Positions 23,325 to 35,200 are shown, counted from the stretch's first letter. The stretch: 64,000 nt of DNA from Ipomoea triloba (GCF_003576645.1 NC_044916.1:14560574-14624573); one strand, 5' to 3'. Numbers and translations: made by a program. The notes: generated from the letters alone by a model not told the origin.

Positions 23325-26300
23325 TTACTTCTTGTTGGCTTTCCTCTTCTTGTTAATGGCTTCTCGTGTCTTGATGGGGTCTTTCGGATTTACCAGGCTT
23401 AGGTATTCATCTGTGACATCTAGATGCCTGTAGTTCCTGTAGGCTTCCCCCACGAACTCACCATCAATTACTCCATCTTTCCACCAGGCAATGCATTCTT
23501 CTGGAGACATATTGCTGTGTGTAGATATCCCAGTGGTTTTCAAAAGCTTGAATATCTCCAGGGTCAGAATTTGTTCAGTGTCTTCTCTGCTCCCAAACTT
23601 AAAGCTTGTCATGAGAAGATCTATCTTCCTTTCTTCTTCTAACTGTTGTTCTTGTCTTTTTCTTCTTCTTTCTCTGTCCTCTTCTCTCCTTCTCTCCATT
23701 TCCAGTGTGCGCTGGACCCTTAGATTTTCTGCCTTTTTGGCATCCTCCATTGCTTTGCTCATGATTCTTGGTATTTTTGGAGGTGGTCCAGCTGGTTCAC
23801 TTGCTGCCCTTTTCTTGCCCGTTGTATTTTCCCCCTTCTTTTTCCCTTTATTTTCCCCCTTGTTGGCATCATCAGCACGGGAGAGGAGGATGGACATACC
23901 TTCGAAGATTGCTTGAAGTTGGGCAGGCACTTGGTTCGACAGGTCATCGAGTATGGCCTTCATCACATCCTGTCGAAGTTCACTGGAATATTGGAAGGCT
24001 CGAAGCTCTGCTCGCATCTCGGCTAATTCAGCCCTCGCACTTGCAGCCTCTGCTCGAGCTACAGCGGCTTCATCAGTGGCTTTCCGTGCTGCATCCTCAG
24101 CCCATATCGCCTGTTCGAGAAGTTCGGCATGACGGCCTTGGGATTCACTTGTGCCAGCAGCAGGCATTGCAGCATTGCGGACCACAGCGAGTATTCTTTC
24201 GAGCTGAGCCATCTTCTGAGATTGATCAGCCATGAATTGACGCACTTCGCCAATGAAGACTTCTTCGGCCTGTTGATCATAGTCAGAAGTAGGAGATGAG
24301 GATCGAGATGTACCTTTCGTCGGAGGGGACTTGGGTGCTTCCAGATTTCCACCCATGACTTGCAATTGCGAGTCCACCTCTCGATTTAACGTCTGAGGAT
24401 CCACAGGGACACAAGGTTCAGAGCTCGAAGGTAGCTCCATGTCAGGTGCTTCCCGATTTCCACCTGAGGGATGGATCACTTCTTGCTCCTCACCTCTCGA
24501 ACCTGGAGCCTCAGCTTCAGCAACTGTGGAGATAGGGTCAGCCAGAGAGTGTTCTTCGGTATTGGACGCTTCCCTGTTTTCATCCAATAGAGGTTCCCCC
24601 TCAGCATCACCTCTCGAACCAGTGCTGGGAACTTTGTCATCTGCTGGTGAGGTTGGAGACGTAGTGTCGACAGGTGCTTCCGGGTTTCCACCTTCGATGG
24701 TATCATCAGTACTCCTCGAACCAGCAGGACTTGGGGCATTCTGCTCATGTTGCTCATTTGACTGCATTTCAGTCTGCTCCGATGAGTCTGGAATGATAAT
24801 TATTTCAGGAGCAGTAGGAAAACCCGGCAGTGTGAGCAACGGAACTTCACCCTCTCGAATTGTCTGTGCTTCATCAGTAGTGGTCGAGGGTGTGGACTCA
24901 GGTGGTGGCAAAAGTAGAACGGTGTTAGGTGCCACTTGAAGTGCTTCAGAGGTCTCGGATTCACCTCTCGAAGCTTCTACCTGTTCGTCCAGAGCAGAGT
25001 TGCTGACTTGGGACAGTGGGATTGCGGCTGTTGCAATATCATCGTGAGCAACCCCAGAGGTCTCTCCTGGACCTCTCGTGAATTCAATGTTCTGTCCCAA
25101 GGAGATGGCAGTGGCGAGCCTGATATCTTCTCGAAATTGTGCATCTAGTTCTGGATCCTCCTCAGGCTCAACCTCGGTTTCTTCAGCTATTCCTTTGCCC
25201 TTATCAGTTCTTCCACTGTTCAGTTTAGCCACTCTTGTTTCGTGGGCAAGGTCTAGGAGATGATGAGCTGGGATCTCGGAGATGCCCAACCACTGGAGTG
25301 CAAACTGCTCTTCTGCCTCCATTTCGGCTGCTTGACTCATCAATTGAGTGAAAGAACTGGTTCTCCAGTTGATCCACCTGATCACCCTGGAGAAGTCATC
25401 AAGAGTGGGTGCTTCCACTGCCAACTGAGTGGAAACTTCTTCATATAAGTCATCCCGCCCATCAGAGATGATTTCAGTAGCAGAGATTGCTTCGTCTATC
25501 TGAGCTGTGATCTCTCGACTATGCTCCAAGAGATCATCTCCCACCCTGACTGTGTAGTCTGTCTCTCGAACCATCTCACATGGTTCTTCTGCATCCCCTT
25601 GTACTGGATCACTGATCCCAGTACCTTCAACCTCTCGAGCCATCTCTCGAGATAAACCAACAGAGTCACCAGTACCCTCAGCAGTAATATCATCATTAAC
25701 ACACAAATCTCTTGACAGGGACCTGGTAGGGGGCACTCTCTCAACCTCAGTGGCCAGTGTAGCCTGAGGTTCCCCCTGGGCTTGTGCCCTGTCCTCGAAG
25801 GGTACTTGTATAACTGACGGTTCCACCTCTTGAACCCGGGTGACAGCAACAGTTTTGGCTTTCCTAGCCCTCTTTGGCAGATGAACCCTTTGTATCAGTA
25901 CATCGAGAGGTTCATCATCAGAATTCTTTTCCTCGGTTTGGGCTTTCCTTTTGCCCCTTCCTTTTGGCTGTGAGGGAGAAGGTGCAGCCTTAACACCTTT
26001 AGTTTTGGGGACTAGAGATTTCGTCCTACCCATATAGGTATTTCGATGAATCTCTTTTCCCTCCCTCAGTTCGAAGCCCTTCAGGCTTAGGAGAAATTGC
26101 ACAACAAAGCCGAAACCAACCTTTTTACTGATCGACAGGTTGGCGTTGGAGACTGAGCGCATCACTTGCTGTTGGAGGAAGTTGAAGATAATATGTGCCC
26201 AGTCCAGCTTGTTGTTGTTCCAAATGGCATGGAGGATTTTGAGGAGGTCTAGACTAACCTCGTCAGTTCCGGACACCTTGCCGAGCACAAACTTCATGAT

Positions 26301-26798
26301 TAGGTCGGCAGCGAGAGCAAACCTCTCCTTTAGGTGGTACTTGCGGAGGGCAGAGGATGCTCTGGGTGGTGCAGTCGCTAGTCGGATTTTCTCCCAGAAG
26401 GCTTGCTTGTCCAAGTCGTAATCCGATAGATGCTTGACTGCTTCCTCCGATGACGCGAAATCAAATGCCGCTCTGAGGTCACCTACAGATGTTGTGATGG
26501 GAAAATCATTAAAGCGGCTTTCGATTTTACCCTTCGTGACCTTGGCATTTGCGAACCATTCTGTGAAGTCGAGGGGGTGAACGGTCCCGTAGTCGTGCGT
26601 CATGTATTTCATCAGTCCTGCTTTCTCAAACTTCTTCAGGACTTTTTCCGCCATTTTTGGATTAGGGGAGTTGGTGATGAAGCCATTTCTGTCAAGGATA
26701 CTCCCCGCCTTGACTTGTTTGATCTGAGAGCGAATGTGTAGCAACTCCCTCTGATATGCGTCGGAAGATGAGGTTGATGTAGAGGATTCGGACGCCAT
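23325..26798 (-). CDS. Sirevirus accessory protein in the envelope position (intact copy)
   Basis: An intact 1157-residue ORF between pol and the 3' LTR, on the element's coding strand. The start MASESSTSTSSSD is shared with the second copy. Residues 1-250 look globular and resemble the putative plant transposon protein domain found in many unnamed plant proteins. Residues 260-320 are basic (KGRGKRKAQ, LPKRARKAK), suggesting nuclear import. Residues 320-860 are acidic, Ser/Pro-rich and contain spaced GGNxEAP-like repeats. Residues 880-1080 are Ala/Glu/Arg-rich with likely coiled coils (AEAASARAELAEMRAELRAF; RRREEDRERRRKRQEQQ) and another basic patch. A short C-terminal domain holds PEECIAWWKDG. 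No signal peptide or hydrophobic membrane segment is visible, so an envelope role is unlikely. Function unknown. Confidence 0.8.
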   Translation of the reverse strand: MASESSTSTSSSDAYQRELLHIRSQIKQVKAGSILDRNGFITNSPNPKMAEKVLKKFEKAGLMKYMTHDYGTVHPLDFTEWFANAKVTKGKIESRFNDFPITTSVGDLRAAFDFASSEEAVKHLSDYDLDKQAFWEKIRLATAPPRASSALRKYHLKERFALAADLIMKFVLGKVSGTDEVSLDLLKILHAIWNNNKLDWAHIIFNFLQQQVMRSVSNANLSISKKVGFGFVVQFLLSLKGFELREGKEIHRNTYMGRTKSLVPKTKGVKAAPSPSQPKGRGKRKAQTEEKNSDDEPLDVLIQRVHLPKRARKAKTVAVTRVQEVEPSVIQVPFEDRAQAQGEPQATLATEVERVPPTRSLSRDLCVNDDITAEGTGDSVGLSREMAREVEGTGISDPVQGDAEEPCEMVRETDYTVRVGDDLLEHSREITAQIDEAISATEIISDGRDDLYEEVSTQLAVEAPTLDDFSRVIRWINWRTSSFTQLMSQAAEMEAEEQFALQWLGISEIPAHHLLDLAHETRVAKLNSGRTDKGKGIAEETEVEPEEDPELDAQFREDIRLATAISLGQNIEFTRGPGETSGVAHDDIATAAIPLSQVSNSALDEQVEASRGESETSEALQVAPNTVLLLPPPESTPSTTTDEAQTIREGEVPLLTLPGFPTAPEIIIIPDSSEQTEMQSNEQHEQNAPSPAGSRSTDDTIEGGNPEAPVDTTSPTSPADDKVPSTGSRGDAEGEPLLDENREASNTEEHSLADPISTVAEAEAPGSRGEEQEVIHPSGGNREAPDMELPSSSEPCVPVDPQTLNREVDSQLQVMGGNLEAPKSPPTKGTSRSSSPTSDYDQQAEEVFIGEVRQFMADQSQKMAQLERILAVVRNAAMPAAGTSESQGRHAELLEQAIWAEDAARKATDEAAVARAEAASARAELAEMRAELRAFQYSSELRQDVMKAILDDLSNQVPAQLQAIFEGMSILLSRADDANKGENKGKKKGENTTGKKRAASEPAGPPPKIPRIMSKAMEDAKKAENLRVQRTLEMERRREEDRERRRKRQEQQLEEERKIDLLMTSFKFGSREDTEQILTLEIFKLLKTTGISTHSNMSPEECIAWWKDGVIDGEFVGEAYRNYRHLDVTDEYLSLVNPKDPIKTREAINKKRKANKK

Positions 26799-27609
26799 TG
26801 ATGAAGGTTAGATGTTTTGGAGGGAATGAGTACTGCGTTTAGTATTTGGGGATTTTGGGTAAACGGTTTTAGCTTGAATCCGGGTAAAGAAGAAGGATTT
26901 GGCTTTTATATCGTGTGGATTCGGGTTGGATATATGGGTAGGGTTGAGAGCTTGACCCAAGGAAGGATACCGGTTTTCTTTAAAGAAGTAAAAGGTCAGA
27001 AATACCCCTAGTAACGGTCAGCGTATATGAAAAATAAGGGTATTTTTGGTAAATTAACAGAGCGGTTTTAGGTTCAGGATAGTGGGGTAATAAAGAAAAG
27101 TAACTATATGATCATGCTCCCACTAATCAAGATAACTCCCTTAAGTGCGGAAAACCGCCAGTAACCGATGACCACGTGGCTAGCATTAATATCCAAAGTT
27201 AGCCGTTTCCTTCATGTATTCGTTGAACTTATCGGATTCACCTCTCGAAGGTGAAATGTCTTCCACATGAGTTTAAGGATCTTCCCCCTGAGTGATTGAT
27301 CCCTAAACCTCCTTATTCCTCCGTCTTGATCTGGTTAAGGATCTTCCCCCTGAGTGATTGATCCCTAACCCTCCTTATTCCTCCGTTCAGAGATATCAGT
27401 TTGTTATCTTTCGAAGTGACCTCTCGAACTACCCTCTCGAACTACCCTTCTTCGAGGTATAGCGTATATAGACAAACTGATCGGGTGACCTCTCGAACTA
27501 CCTTTCGAACACAGATTGCGAGAGAAACAAGTTTGATTCATCTAAAAGATATCACTTAAGTTCATTTAGTGATTTCCAGATACATTACATATGAATCAAT
27601 ATCCTATTA
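26799..27609 (-). promoter_or_regulatory. Upstream region of intact accessory ORF
   Basis: Non-coding; similar along most of its length to 30662-31475 upstream of the second copy. It includes four CTCTCGA motifs (27242, 27421, 27432, 27489). Conservation of this segment with the ORF suggests a duplicated gene-plus-promoter unit. A promoter here is inferred only from position. Confidence 0.45.
27278..27384 (-). repeat. Two direct repeats with polypurine-like core
   Basis: A ~63-base unit containing GGATCTTCCCCCTGAGTGAT and CTCCTTATTCCTCCG is present twice in tandem. The - strand core GGGGGAAG resembles the element's polypurine tract. The same pair is at 31139-31246. Confidence 0.8.
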
Positions 27610-27610
27610 N

Positions 27611-30600
27611 CTTCTTTTTCCCTTTATTTTCCCCCTTGTTGGCATCATCAGCACGGGAGAGGAGGATGGACATACCTTCGAAGATTGCTTGAAGTTGGGC
27701 AGGCACTTGGTTCGACAGGTCATCGAGTATGGCCTTCATCACATCCTGTCGAAGTTCACTGGAATATTGGAAGGCTCGCAGCTCTGCTCGTAACTCAGCT
27801 AGTTCAGCTTTCGCACTTGCAGCCTCTGCTCGAGCGAGAGCAGCCTCATCGGCAGCTTTCTGTGCTGCAGTATTAGCCCATACTGCCTGTTCGAGTAGTT
27901 CTTCATGATTGGCCTGAGACTCGGTTGTGCCAGCCACAGGTAGTGCAGCATTTCGAACAATGGCCAGTACGCGCTCAAAGCGAGNAGATTTCCACCCTTA
28001 ACTTGCAACTGCGAGTCCACCTCTCGAGTAAGTGTCTGAGGAGCCACAGGGACACCGGGTTCAGAGCTCGAAGGTAGCTCCATGTCAGGCGCTTCCCGGT
28101 TTCCACCTGAGGGATGGATCACTTCTTGCTCCTCACCTCTCGAACCTGGAGCCTCAGCTTCAGCAACTGTGGAGATAGGATCAGCCGGAGAGGGTTCTTC
28201 GGTATTGGACGCTTCCCGGTTTCCATCCAATAGAAGTTCCCCCTCAGCGTCACTTCTCGAACCAGTGCTGGGAACTTGGTCATCTGCTGGTGAGGTTGGA
28301 GACGAAGTGTCGACAGGTGCTTCCCGGTTTCCACCTTCGATGGTNNNNNNNNNNNNNNNNNNNNNNNNNNNNNNNNNNNNNNNNNNNNNNNNNNNNNNNN
28401 NNNNNNNNNNNNNNNNNNNNNNNNNNNNNNNNNNNNNNNNNNNNNNNNNNNNNNNNNNNNNNNNNNNNNNNNNNNNNNNNNNNNNNNNNNNNNNNNNNNN
28501 NNNNNNNNNNNNNNNNNNNNNNNNNNNNNNNNNNNNNNNNNNNNNNNNNNNNNNNNNNNNNNNNNNNNNNNNNNNNNNNNNNNNNNNNNNNNNNNNNNNN
28601 NNNNNNNNNNNNNNNNNNNNNNNNNNNNNNNNNNNNNNNNNNNNNNNNNNNNNNNNNNNNNNNNNNNNNNNNNNNNNNNNNNNNNNNNNNNNNNNNNNNN
28701 NNNNNNNNNNNNNNNNNNNNNNNNNNNNNNNNNNNNNNNNNNNNNNNNNNNNNNNNNNNNNNNNNNNNNNNNNNNNNNNNNNNNNNNNNNNNNNNNNNNN
28801 NNNNNNNNNNNNNNNNNNNNNNNNNNNNNNNNNNNNNNNNNNNNNNNNNNNNNNNNNNNNNNNNNNNNNNNNNNNNNNNNNNNNNNNNNNNNNNNNNNNN
28901 NNNNNNNNNNNNNNNNNNNNNNNNNNNNNNNNNNNNNNNNNNNNNNNNNNNNNNNNNNNNNNNNNNNNNNNNNNNNNNNNNNNNNACTCTTGTTTCGTGG
29001 GCAAGGTCTAGGAGATGATGAGCTGGGATCTCTGAGATACCCAACCACTGAAGTGCAAACCGTTCTTCTGCCTCCATCTCAGCTGCTTGGGCCATCAGTT
29101 GAGTGAAAGGACTAGTTCTCCAGTTGATCCACCTGATCACCCTAGAGAAGTCATCAAGAATAGGTGCTTCCACTCCCAACTAAGTATTGACCTCTTCTTC
29201 TCCATCATTCTGTTCATCAGACAGAACCCCTGTAGTAGTGATCTCTCGACCATTACCCGAGAGATCATCTTCCAATCTGACATCTGCTATTACTCGAGCA
29301 ACTGATCTATCAATCTGAGCAGATTCAGTGGGTGTCAACTCAACATTTAGAGCATGTTGCACTGGGTCCCTGACCACAATGCCCTGATCATCAGCAGCTA
29401 CCATGTAGTTCTGAGCTTCAGCTGCTGGATCATCTATCTCTCGAACCACCTGTCGTGGCTCTTCTGTATCCCCCTGTACTGGATCACTGATCCCAGTACC
29501 TTCAACCTCTTGAACCTCCTCTCGAGGTTCTAATACAGATTCACCAGTACCCTCAGCATCATTATCAACACACAAATCTCTTGACAGGGACCTGGTAGGG
29601 GGCACTCTCTCAACCTCAGTGGCCAGTGTAGCCTGAGGTTCCCCCTGGGCTTGTGCCCTGTCCTCGAAGGGTATTTGTATAACTGACGGTGTCACCTCTC
29701 GAACCTGGGTGACAGCAATATTTTTGGCCCTTTTGGCCCTCAAAGCAACTCTCTGAATCAGAGCATCCAAAGGCTCATCATCAGAGTCTTTCTCCTTGGC
29801 TGGGGCTTTCCTTTTGCCCCTTCCTTTTGGCTGTGAGGGAGAAGGTGCAGCCTTAACACCTTTAGCTTTGGTGACTAGAGATTTCGTCCTACCCATATAG
29901 GTATTTCGATGAATCTCTTTTCCTTCCCTCAGTTCAAAGCCCTTCAGGCTTAGGAGAAATTGCACAACAAAGCCGAAACCAACCTTTTTACTGATCGACA
30001 GGTTGGCGTTGGAGACTGAGCGCATCACTTGCTGTTGGAGGAAGTTGAAGATAATATGTGCCCAGTCCAGCTTGTTGTTGTTCCAAATGGCATGGAGGAT
30101 TTTGAGGAGGTCTAGACTAACCTCGTCAGTTCCGGACACCTTGCCGAGCACAAACTTCATGATTAGGTCGGCAGCGAGAGCAAACCTCTCCTTTAGGTGG
30201 TACTTGCGGAGGGCAGAGGATGCTCTGGGTGGTGCAGTCGCTAGTCGGATTTTCTCCCAGAAGGCTTGCTTGTCCAAGTCGTAATCCGATAGATGCTTGA
30301 CTGCTTCCTCCGATGACGCGAAATCAAATGCCGCTCTGAGGTCACCTACAGATGTTGTGATGGGAAAATCATTAAAGCGGCTTTCGATTTTACCCTTTGT
30401 GACCTTGGTATTTGCGAACCATTCTGTGAAATCGAGGGGGTGAATGGTCCGGTAGTCATGCGTCATGTATTTCATCAGTCCTGCTTTCTCAAACTTCTTC
30501 AGGACCTTTTTCGCCATTTTTGGATTAGGGGAGTTGGTGATGAAGCCGTTTCTGTCAAGGATACTCCCTGCCTTGACTTGTTTGATCTGAGAGCGAATGT

Positions 30601-30661
30601 GTAGCAACTCCCTCTGATATGCGTCGGAAGATGAGGTTGATGTAGAGGATTGGGACGCCAT
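27611..30661 (-). pseudogene. Sirevirus accessory protein, second diverged copy (broken)
   Basis: Starts at 30661 with MASQSSTSTSSSD and aligns with the intact copy for about 490 residues, nearly identical in the N-terminal domain but clearly diverged after residue 260, for example a PAKEKDSDDEPLDALIQR stretch and an extra segment before the break. A TAG follows residue 493 (29180-29182), where the intact copy reads Gln. Homology continues in frame to 28986, is lost in 641 Ns (28345-28985), returns in the GGNREAP repeat zone and coiled coil, crosses a single N at 27985, and ends at the N at 27610 before the C-terminal domain. The divergence shows it is not an assembly echo of the intact copy. 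Confidence 0.75.
28345..28985. other. Assembly gap (641 N)
   Basis: Unknown sequence inside the second accessory ORF. Long ORFs drawn across it are not evidence of coding. Confidence 0.99.
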
Positions 30662-31545
30662 TGATGAAGGTTAGATGTTTTGGAGGGAATGTGTACTGCG
30701 TTTAGGATTTGGGGATTTTGGGTAAACGGTTTTAGCTTGAATCCGGGTAAAGAAGAAGGATTTGGCTTTTATATCATGTGGATTCGGGTTGGATATATGG
30801 GTAGGTTTGAATCTTTGATCCGAGGAGGGATACCGATTAATTTTGAAGAAGTAAAAGGTCAGAAATACCCCTAATAACGGTCAGCGTCTATGAAAAATAA
30901 GGGTATTTTTGGTAATTTAACAGAGCGGTTTTAGGTTCAGGATAGTGAGGTATTAAAGAATAGTAACTATATGAGCATGCTCCCACTTATCACGAAAAGA
31001 TTTTTAAATATGGAAAACCGTTAGTAACCGGTGCCCACGTGGCTAGCATTAATATCCATAGTTAGCCGTTCCCCCTCATATATTCGTTGAACTTATCAGA
31101 TTCACCTTTCGAAGGTGAGTTGTCTTTCACATGAGTTTAAGGATCTTCCCCCTGAGTGATTGATCCCTAAACCTCCTTATTCCTCCGTCTTGATCTGGTT
31201 AAGGATCTTCCCCCTGAGTGATTGATCCCTAACCCTCCTTATTCCTCCGTTCAGAGATATCAGTTTGTTATCTTTCGAAGTGACCTCTCGAACTACCCTT
31301 CTTCGAGACATAACGTATATAGACAAACTGATCGGGTGACCTCTCGAACTACCTTTCGAACACAGATTGCGAGAGAAACAAGTTTGATTCATCTAAAAGA
31401 TATCACTTGGAACATATCCTTAAGTTCATTTAGTGATTTCCAGATACATTACATATGAATCAATATCCTATTAGATTCCCTAGAAACTTTTGTTTGGCCT
31501 TGGTCAGCCTAATAGGAATCTATCGTTAAAGCAGGAACTAGCCAT
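30662..31545 (-). promoter_or_regulatory. Upstream region of second accessory ORF
   Basis: Counterpart of 26799-27609, with the polypurine-like tandem pair at 31139-31246 and CTCTCGA motifs near 31286 and 31341. From 31476 on it continues into the small ORF region and has no match near the first copy, so the duplication boundary lies at about 31475. Confidence 0.45.
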
Positions 31546-32041
31546 CTAAAGTCCTATTTGTCTAATAACAGAACTAGGGGTGGCTATTCCCTTTTCTTGT
31601 TCTTCTCTCCGGAGCTGCTTACTGTAGTTGGGAGTGACCATCTTCATCGCTAATCCTCTTAATGTCTTTGGATTAGGTATGATCACCCCTTTGACTGCTT
31701 CTGACCTCAAAAAGTCCCATCTGGTCTTCCTCTCCATTTCCCTTGGTTCTCCATTTGGTTGAGGAAGGCCCTTCTCCAGAATGTGCAGCAGTAGGAGTCC
31801 CTCTTGTGCAGGACTCTCCTCCCGATTCCAGTATCCCATCGTTGTGGATCTCCTCGTATTTGGGGATCCATTCACCTTGGATGGGAATAGGATTCTTGCT
31901 TGGATTATCAGGAAGCTCCGCAATCTGTTCACCCTTCGTTGATTCTGGATAGTTTTCTCCTTGAAAATCTTTGGACTTGACTGCCGGTTTCTTTCCTCTA
32001 TAAAAGAATGGAACATCATCTTTTCCTTTCTTTTTCTCCAT
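31546..32041 (-). pseudogene. Small hypothetical ORF downstream of Sirevirus pol, probably frameshifted
   Basis: A frame from ATG 32041 (MEKKKGKDDVPFFYRGKK) encodes 122 residues ending at 31673. An overlapping frame from 32019 ends at 31546, and its second half (RWDFLRSEAVKGVIIPNPKT to the end) looks more protein-like than its first. A single protein of about 160 residues with one frame change near 31760-31800 would fit both. It is basic and hydrophilic with no motif I recognise. It could be a remnant of an older accessory ORF. Confidence 0.35.
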
Positions 32042-32241
32042 GGGAAGTTGATGATATGAACTTCTGAAAGAAACCCTCTTATTTATAGCCCAATAAGGTT
32101 ACCACTTTTGAGTCACGGGATGCAATATGAATGACCATTCAATGCTTGTGTAACTCCAAAGCTGCCATAAAGTTGATGAAACCGCCCCTCACATGCGAAA
32201 CAGTTCATGGCACTAAATACAAGAAGATAAGATTTGACCAT

Positions 32242-35200
32242 TTATCCCAATTCTATCATTCCCAATTCTAACCTTAGTTGAGAGAATCTATTTTCACATA
32301 ACGCTTTTGTGAAAATATCTGCTAGTTGCTCCTCCGTTGCAACATATTCCAAAATAATGTCCTTCCTCTCAACATGGTCTCGGATGAAGTGATACTTAAT
32401 ATCAATATGCTTTGTTCTAGAATGTAACACTGGATTGTGGGTGATGGCAATAGCACTTGTATTGTCACACATGATCTTAACCTCCTTACACTCAACCCCA
32501 TAATCCAGTAATTGTTGCTTCATCCATAAAACCTGAGCACAGCAACTTCCAGCTGCTACATACTCTGCCTCAGCGGTGCTTGTAGCTATCGAATGCTGTT
32601 TCTTGCTAAACCATGAGACAAGTCTTCCACCTAGAAACTGACATGTCCCTGATGTGCTTTTTCGATCTATCTTACAGCCGGCAAAGTCCGCATCTGAATA
32701 ACCCATAAGTTCGAAAGATCCACCTCTCGAATACCAAAGTCCAACACTTTGCGTACCTTTGAGATATCTAAGAATCTTTTTAGATGCATTTAAGTGGCTT
32801 TCCTTAGGACTTGCCTGAAACCTAGCACATACACCTACTGCAAAGGATATATCTGATCCACCTCTCGAATACCAAAGTCCAACACTTTGCGTACCTCGAT
32901 ATGTAGTTTGATCGACCTCTCGACCTTCACTGTCGACATCGATACGTAGAGAGGTTCCCATGGGTACTTTGACCGAGGATTTCCCTTCTATATTGTATTT
33001 TCTGAGCAGATCCTTGGTGTATTTCTCCTGATTGATGAAGATGCCTTCCTTAAGCTGTCGCACTTGTAATCCAAGGAAGTAGTTTAGTTCTCCCATCATG
33101 CTCATCTCGAACTTCCCTTTCATCAATCTGGAGAACTTCTCGCACAAGTCTGGATTGGTGCTTCCAAAAATGATATCGTCCACATAGATTTGCACCAATA
33201 AGATGTGATCCCCGTCCTTAATTCTAAACAATGTTTTGTCCACTAGGCCTTTGGTGAACCCACACTGAAGTAGAAAAGAGGATAAGGTATCATACCAAGC
33301 TCTCGGAGCTTGTTTTAAGCCGTAAAGTGCCTTCTTTAATTTGTATACTTTGTCAGCTCCCACGTCCTTCAAGAAACCCGGAGGTTGTTCAACGTACACC
33401 TCTTCTTCGAGAAGCCCGTTCAGAAAAGCGCTCTTGACATCCATTTGATATACCTTAAAGTCTTTGAAGGCGGCATATGCGAGAAAGATGCGTATGGCTT
33501 CGAGACGTGCCACTGGAGCGAAGGTTTCATCAAAATCTATTCCTTCCTCCTGACAATAGCCTTTGGCAACAAGTCTGGCCTTGTTCCTAACAATAACTCC
33601 ATCCTCATTCATCTTGTTTCTGAAAACCCACTTTATACCAATGACATTTTGATGATGAGGTCTCGGAACTAGTTCCCAAACATCGTTCCGCTCAAACTGA
33701 TGAAGTTCCTCTTGCATGGCTTGCACCCAATCTGGATCACATAGAGCCTCATCGATCATCTTAGGCTCTATTTGAGATAGAAAGCAAGCAAACATGCTTT
33801 CTCTGTATGCTGATCTGGTTCGAACTCTGTCACGTACATCTCCAATCACTTGATCAGTAGGGTGACTTCTCAGCCATCTTAGGTCGGGTTGTGGCTCTTC
33901 AGTTGATACTTCCATTGAAGGTTGAGATGTGGTTTGAACATCTATGATCTGGATTGGATCAACTGAGTCAGGTGCTTTCTTCTTGGTAGATTCTTCATCA
34001 TCTGAATCTGACTGGAGTTCTGCTACGTCTCGAACTATCGACTGCTTGTCTTCGAGAGGTAAGTTTGATCTCTCGATAGACTGTGGCTGATCTTCCTCAG
34101 CTGCTTCCGTTGTCTTTGATGGTTGATCTGTCGATGCCCTTTCATCAAAGGTAACATGTATGGACTCTTCAACCACTAAACTCCGCTTGTTGAAGACTCT
34201 GAATGCTTTGCTTGTTGATGAGTATCCTAGAAATACTCCATCATCTGCCTTTTCTTCAAAAGTTCTTAGTTGAGCCTTCCCATTGTTGTGGATATAGCAT
34301 TTGCACCCGAATGTGTGGAAGTGGCTTACATTCGGTTTTCTTCCATTCCACAACTCATATGAAGTCTTTCCAACTCCTTTTACGATCAAGGACCGATTTT
34401 GGGTGTAGCACGCTGTGTTGATTGCTTCTGCCCAAAATCCTTGTGATATGTTGGCTTGCGAGAGCATGGTCCTTGCGGCTTCTTTGAGAGTTCTGTTCCT
34501 TCTTTCAGCAACCCCGTTCTGTTGAGGCGTTCGAGCAGCTGACAGTTGATGATGAATCCCGTTCTCGTTGCAGTAGCTCTCGATTACTTGATTTATGAAC
34601 TCTCCACCTTGATCTGACCGGATCTTTAGTATCGAGACATCCTTTTCAACTTGAACTTGCTTCAAGAGATTTGGCAGGACAATTTTTGTCTCACTTTTCT
34701 TGGTTAAGAACACGGTCCATGTGAATCTTGTGTAGTCATCTACTACCACAAGAGTGTACTTCTTTCCCTTTATGCTGGGTGGATCCACTGGGCCAAATAA
34801 GTCCATGTGAAGAAGACTTAATGGTCTAGTGGATGATGTCTCGGCTTTGCTCTTGAAAGAGGATTTGATCTGTTTGCAACGTTGACATGCCTCACAAATT
34901 TTATCCTTTCGAAACGTCACTTTGGGCAGTCCTTCCACTAGGTTCCTCTTAGTAAGCTTGTTGATAGTCTTGAAGTTCAGATGACTAAGCTTACTATGCC
35001 AATCCCAGCATAAATCTTCCTTGCTCCTTGCTAGCATACATAGGGATGGTTTTGCAGACCTCCAATCCACTATGTACATGTTTCCTTTCCTTGCTGCTTC
35101 CAAGACGACTTCGAGAGATTCCTCGCTCATAATCTGACATTTGCTTTTGGTGAAGACAACCTTGTAGCCTTTGTCACAGAACTGGCTTGTACTAAGGAGA

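Noticed and set aside
24439..24939. ORF on the + strand opposite the accessory gene (also 28082, 23491 and others)
   Set aside because: Shadow frames of the - strand coding sequence. They owe their openness to its biased composition.
27799..29179. Long ORFs across 28345-28985
   Set aside because: Most of their length is unknown bases. Only the - strand frame matching the accessory protein is supported.
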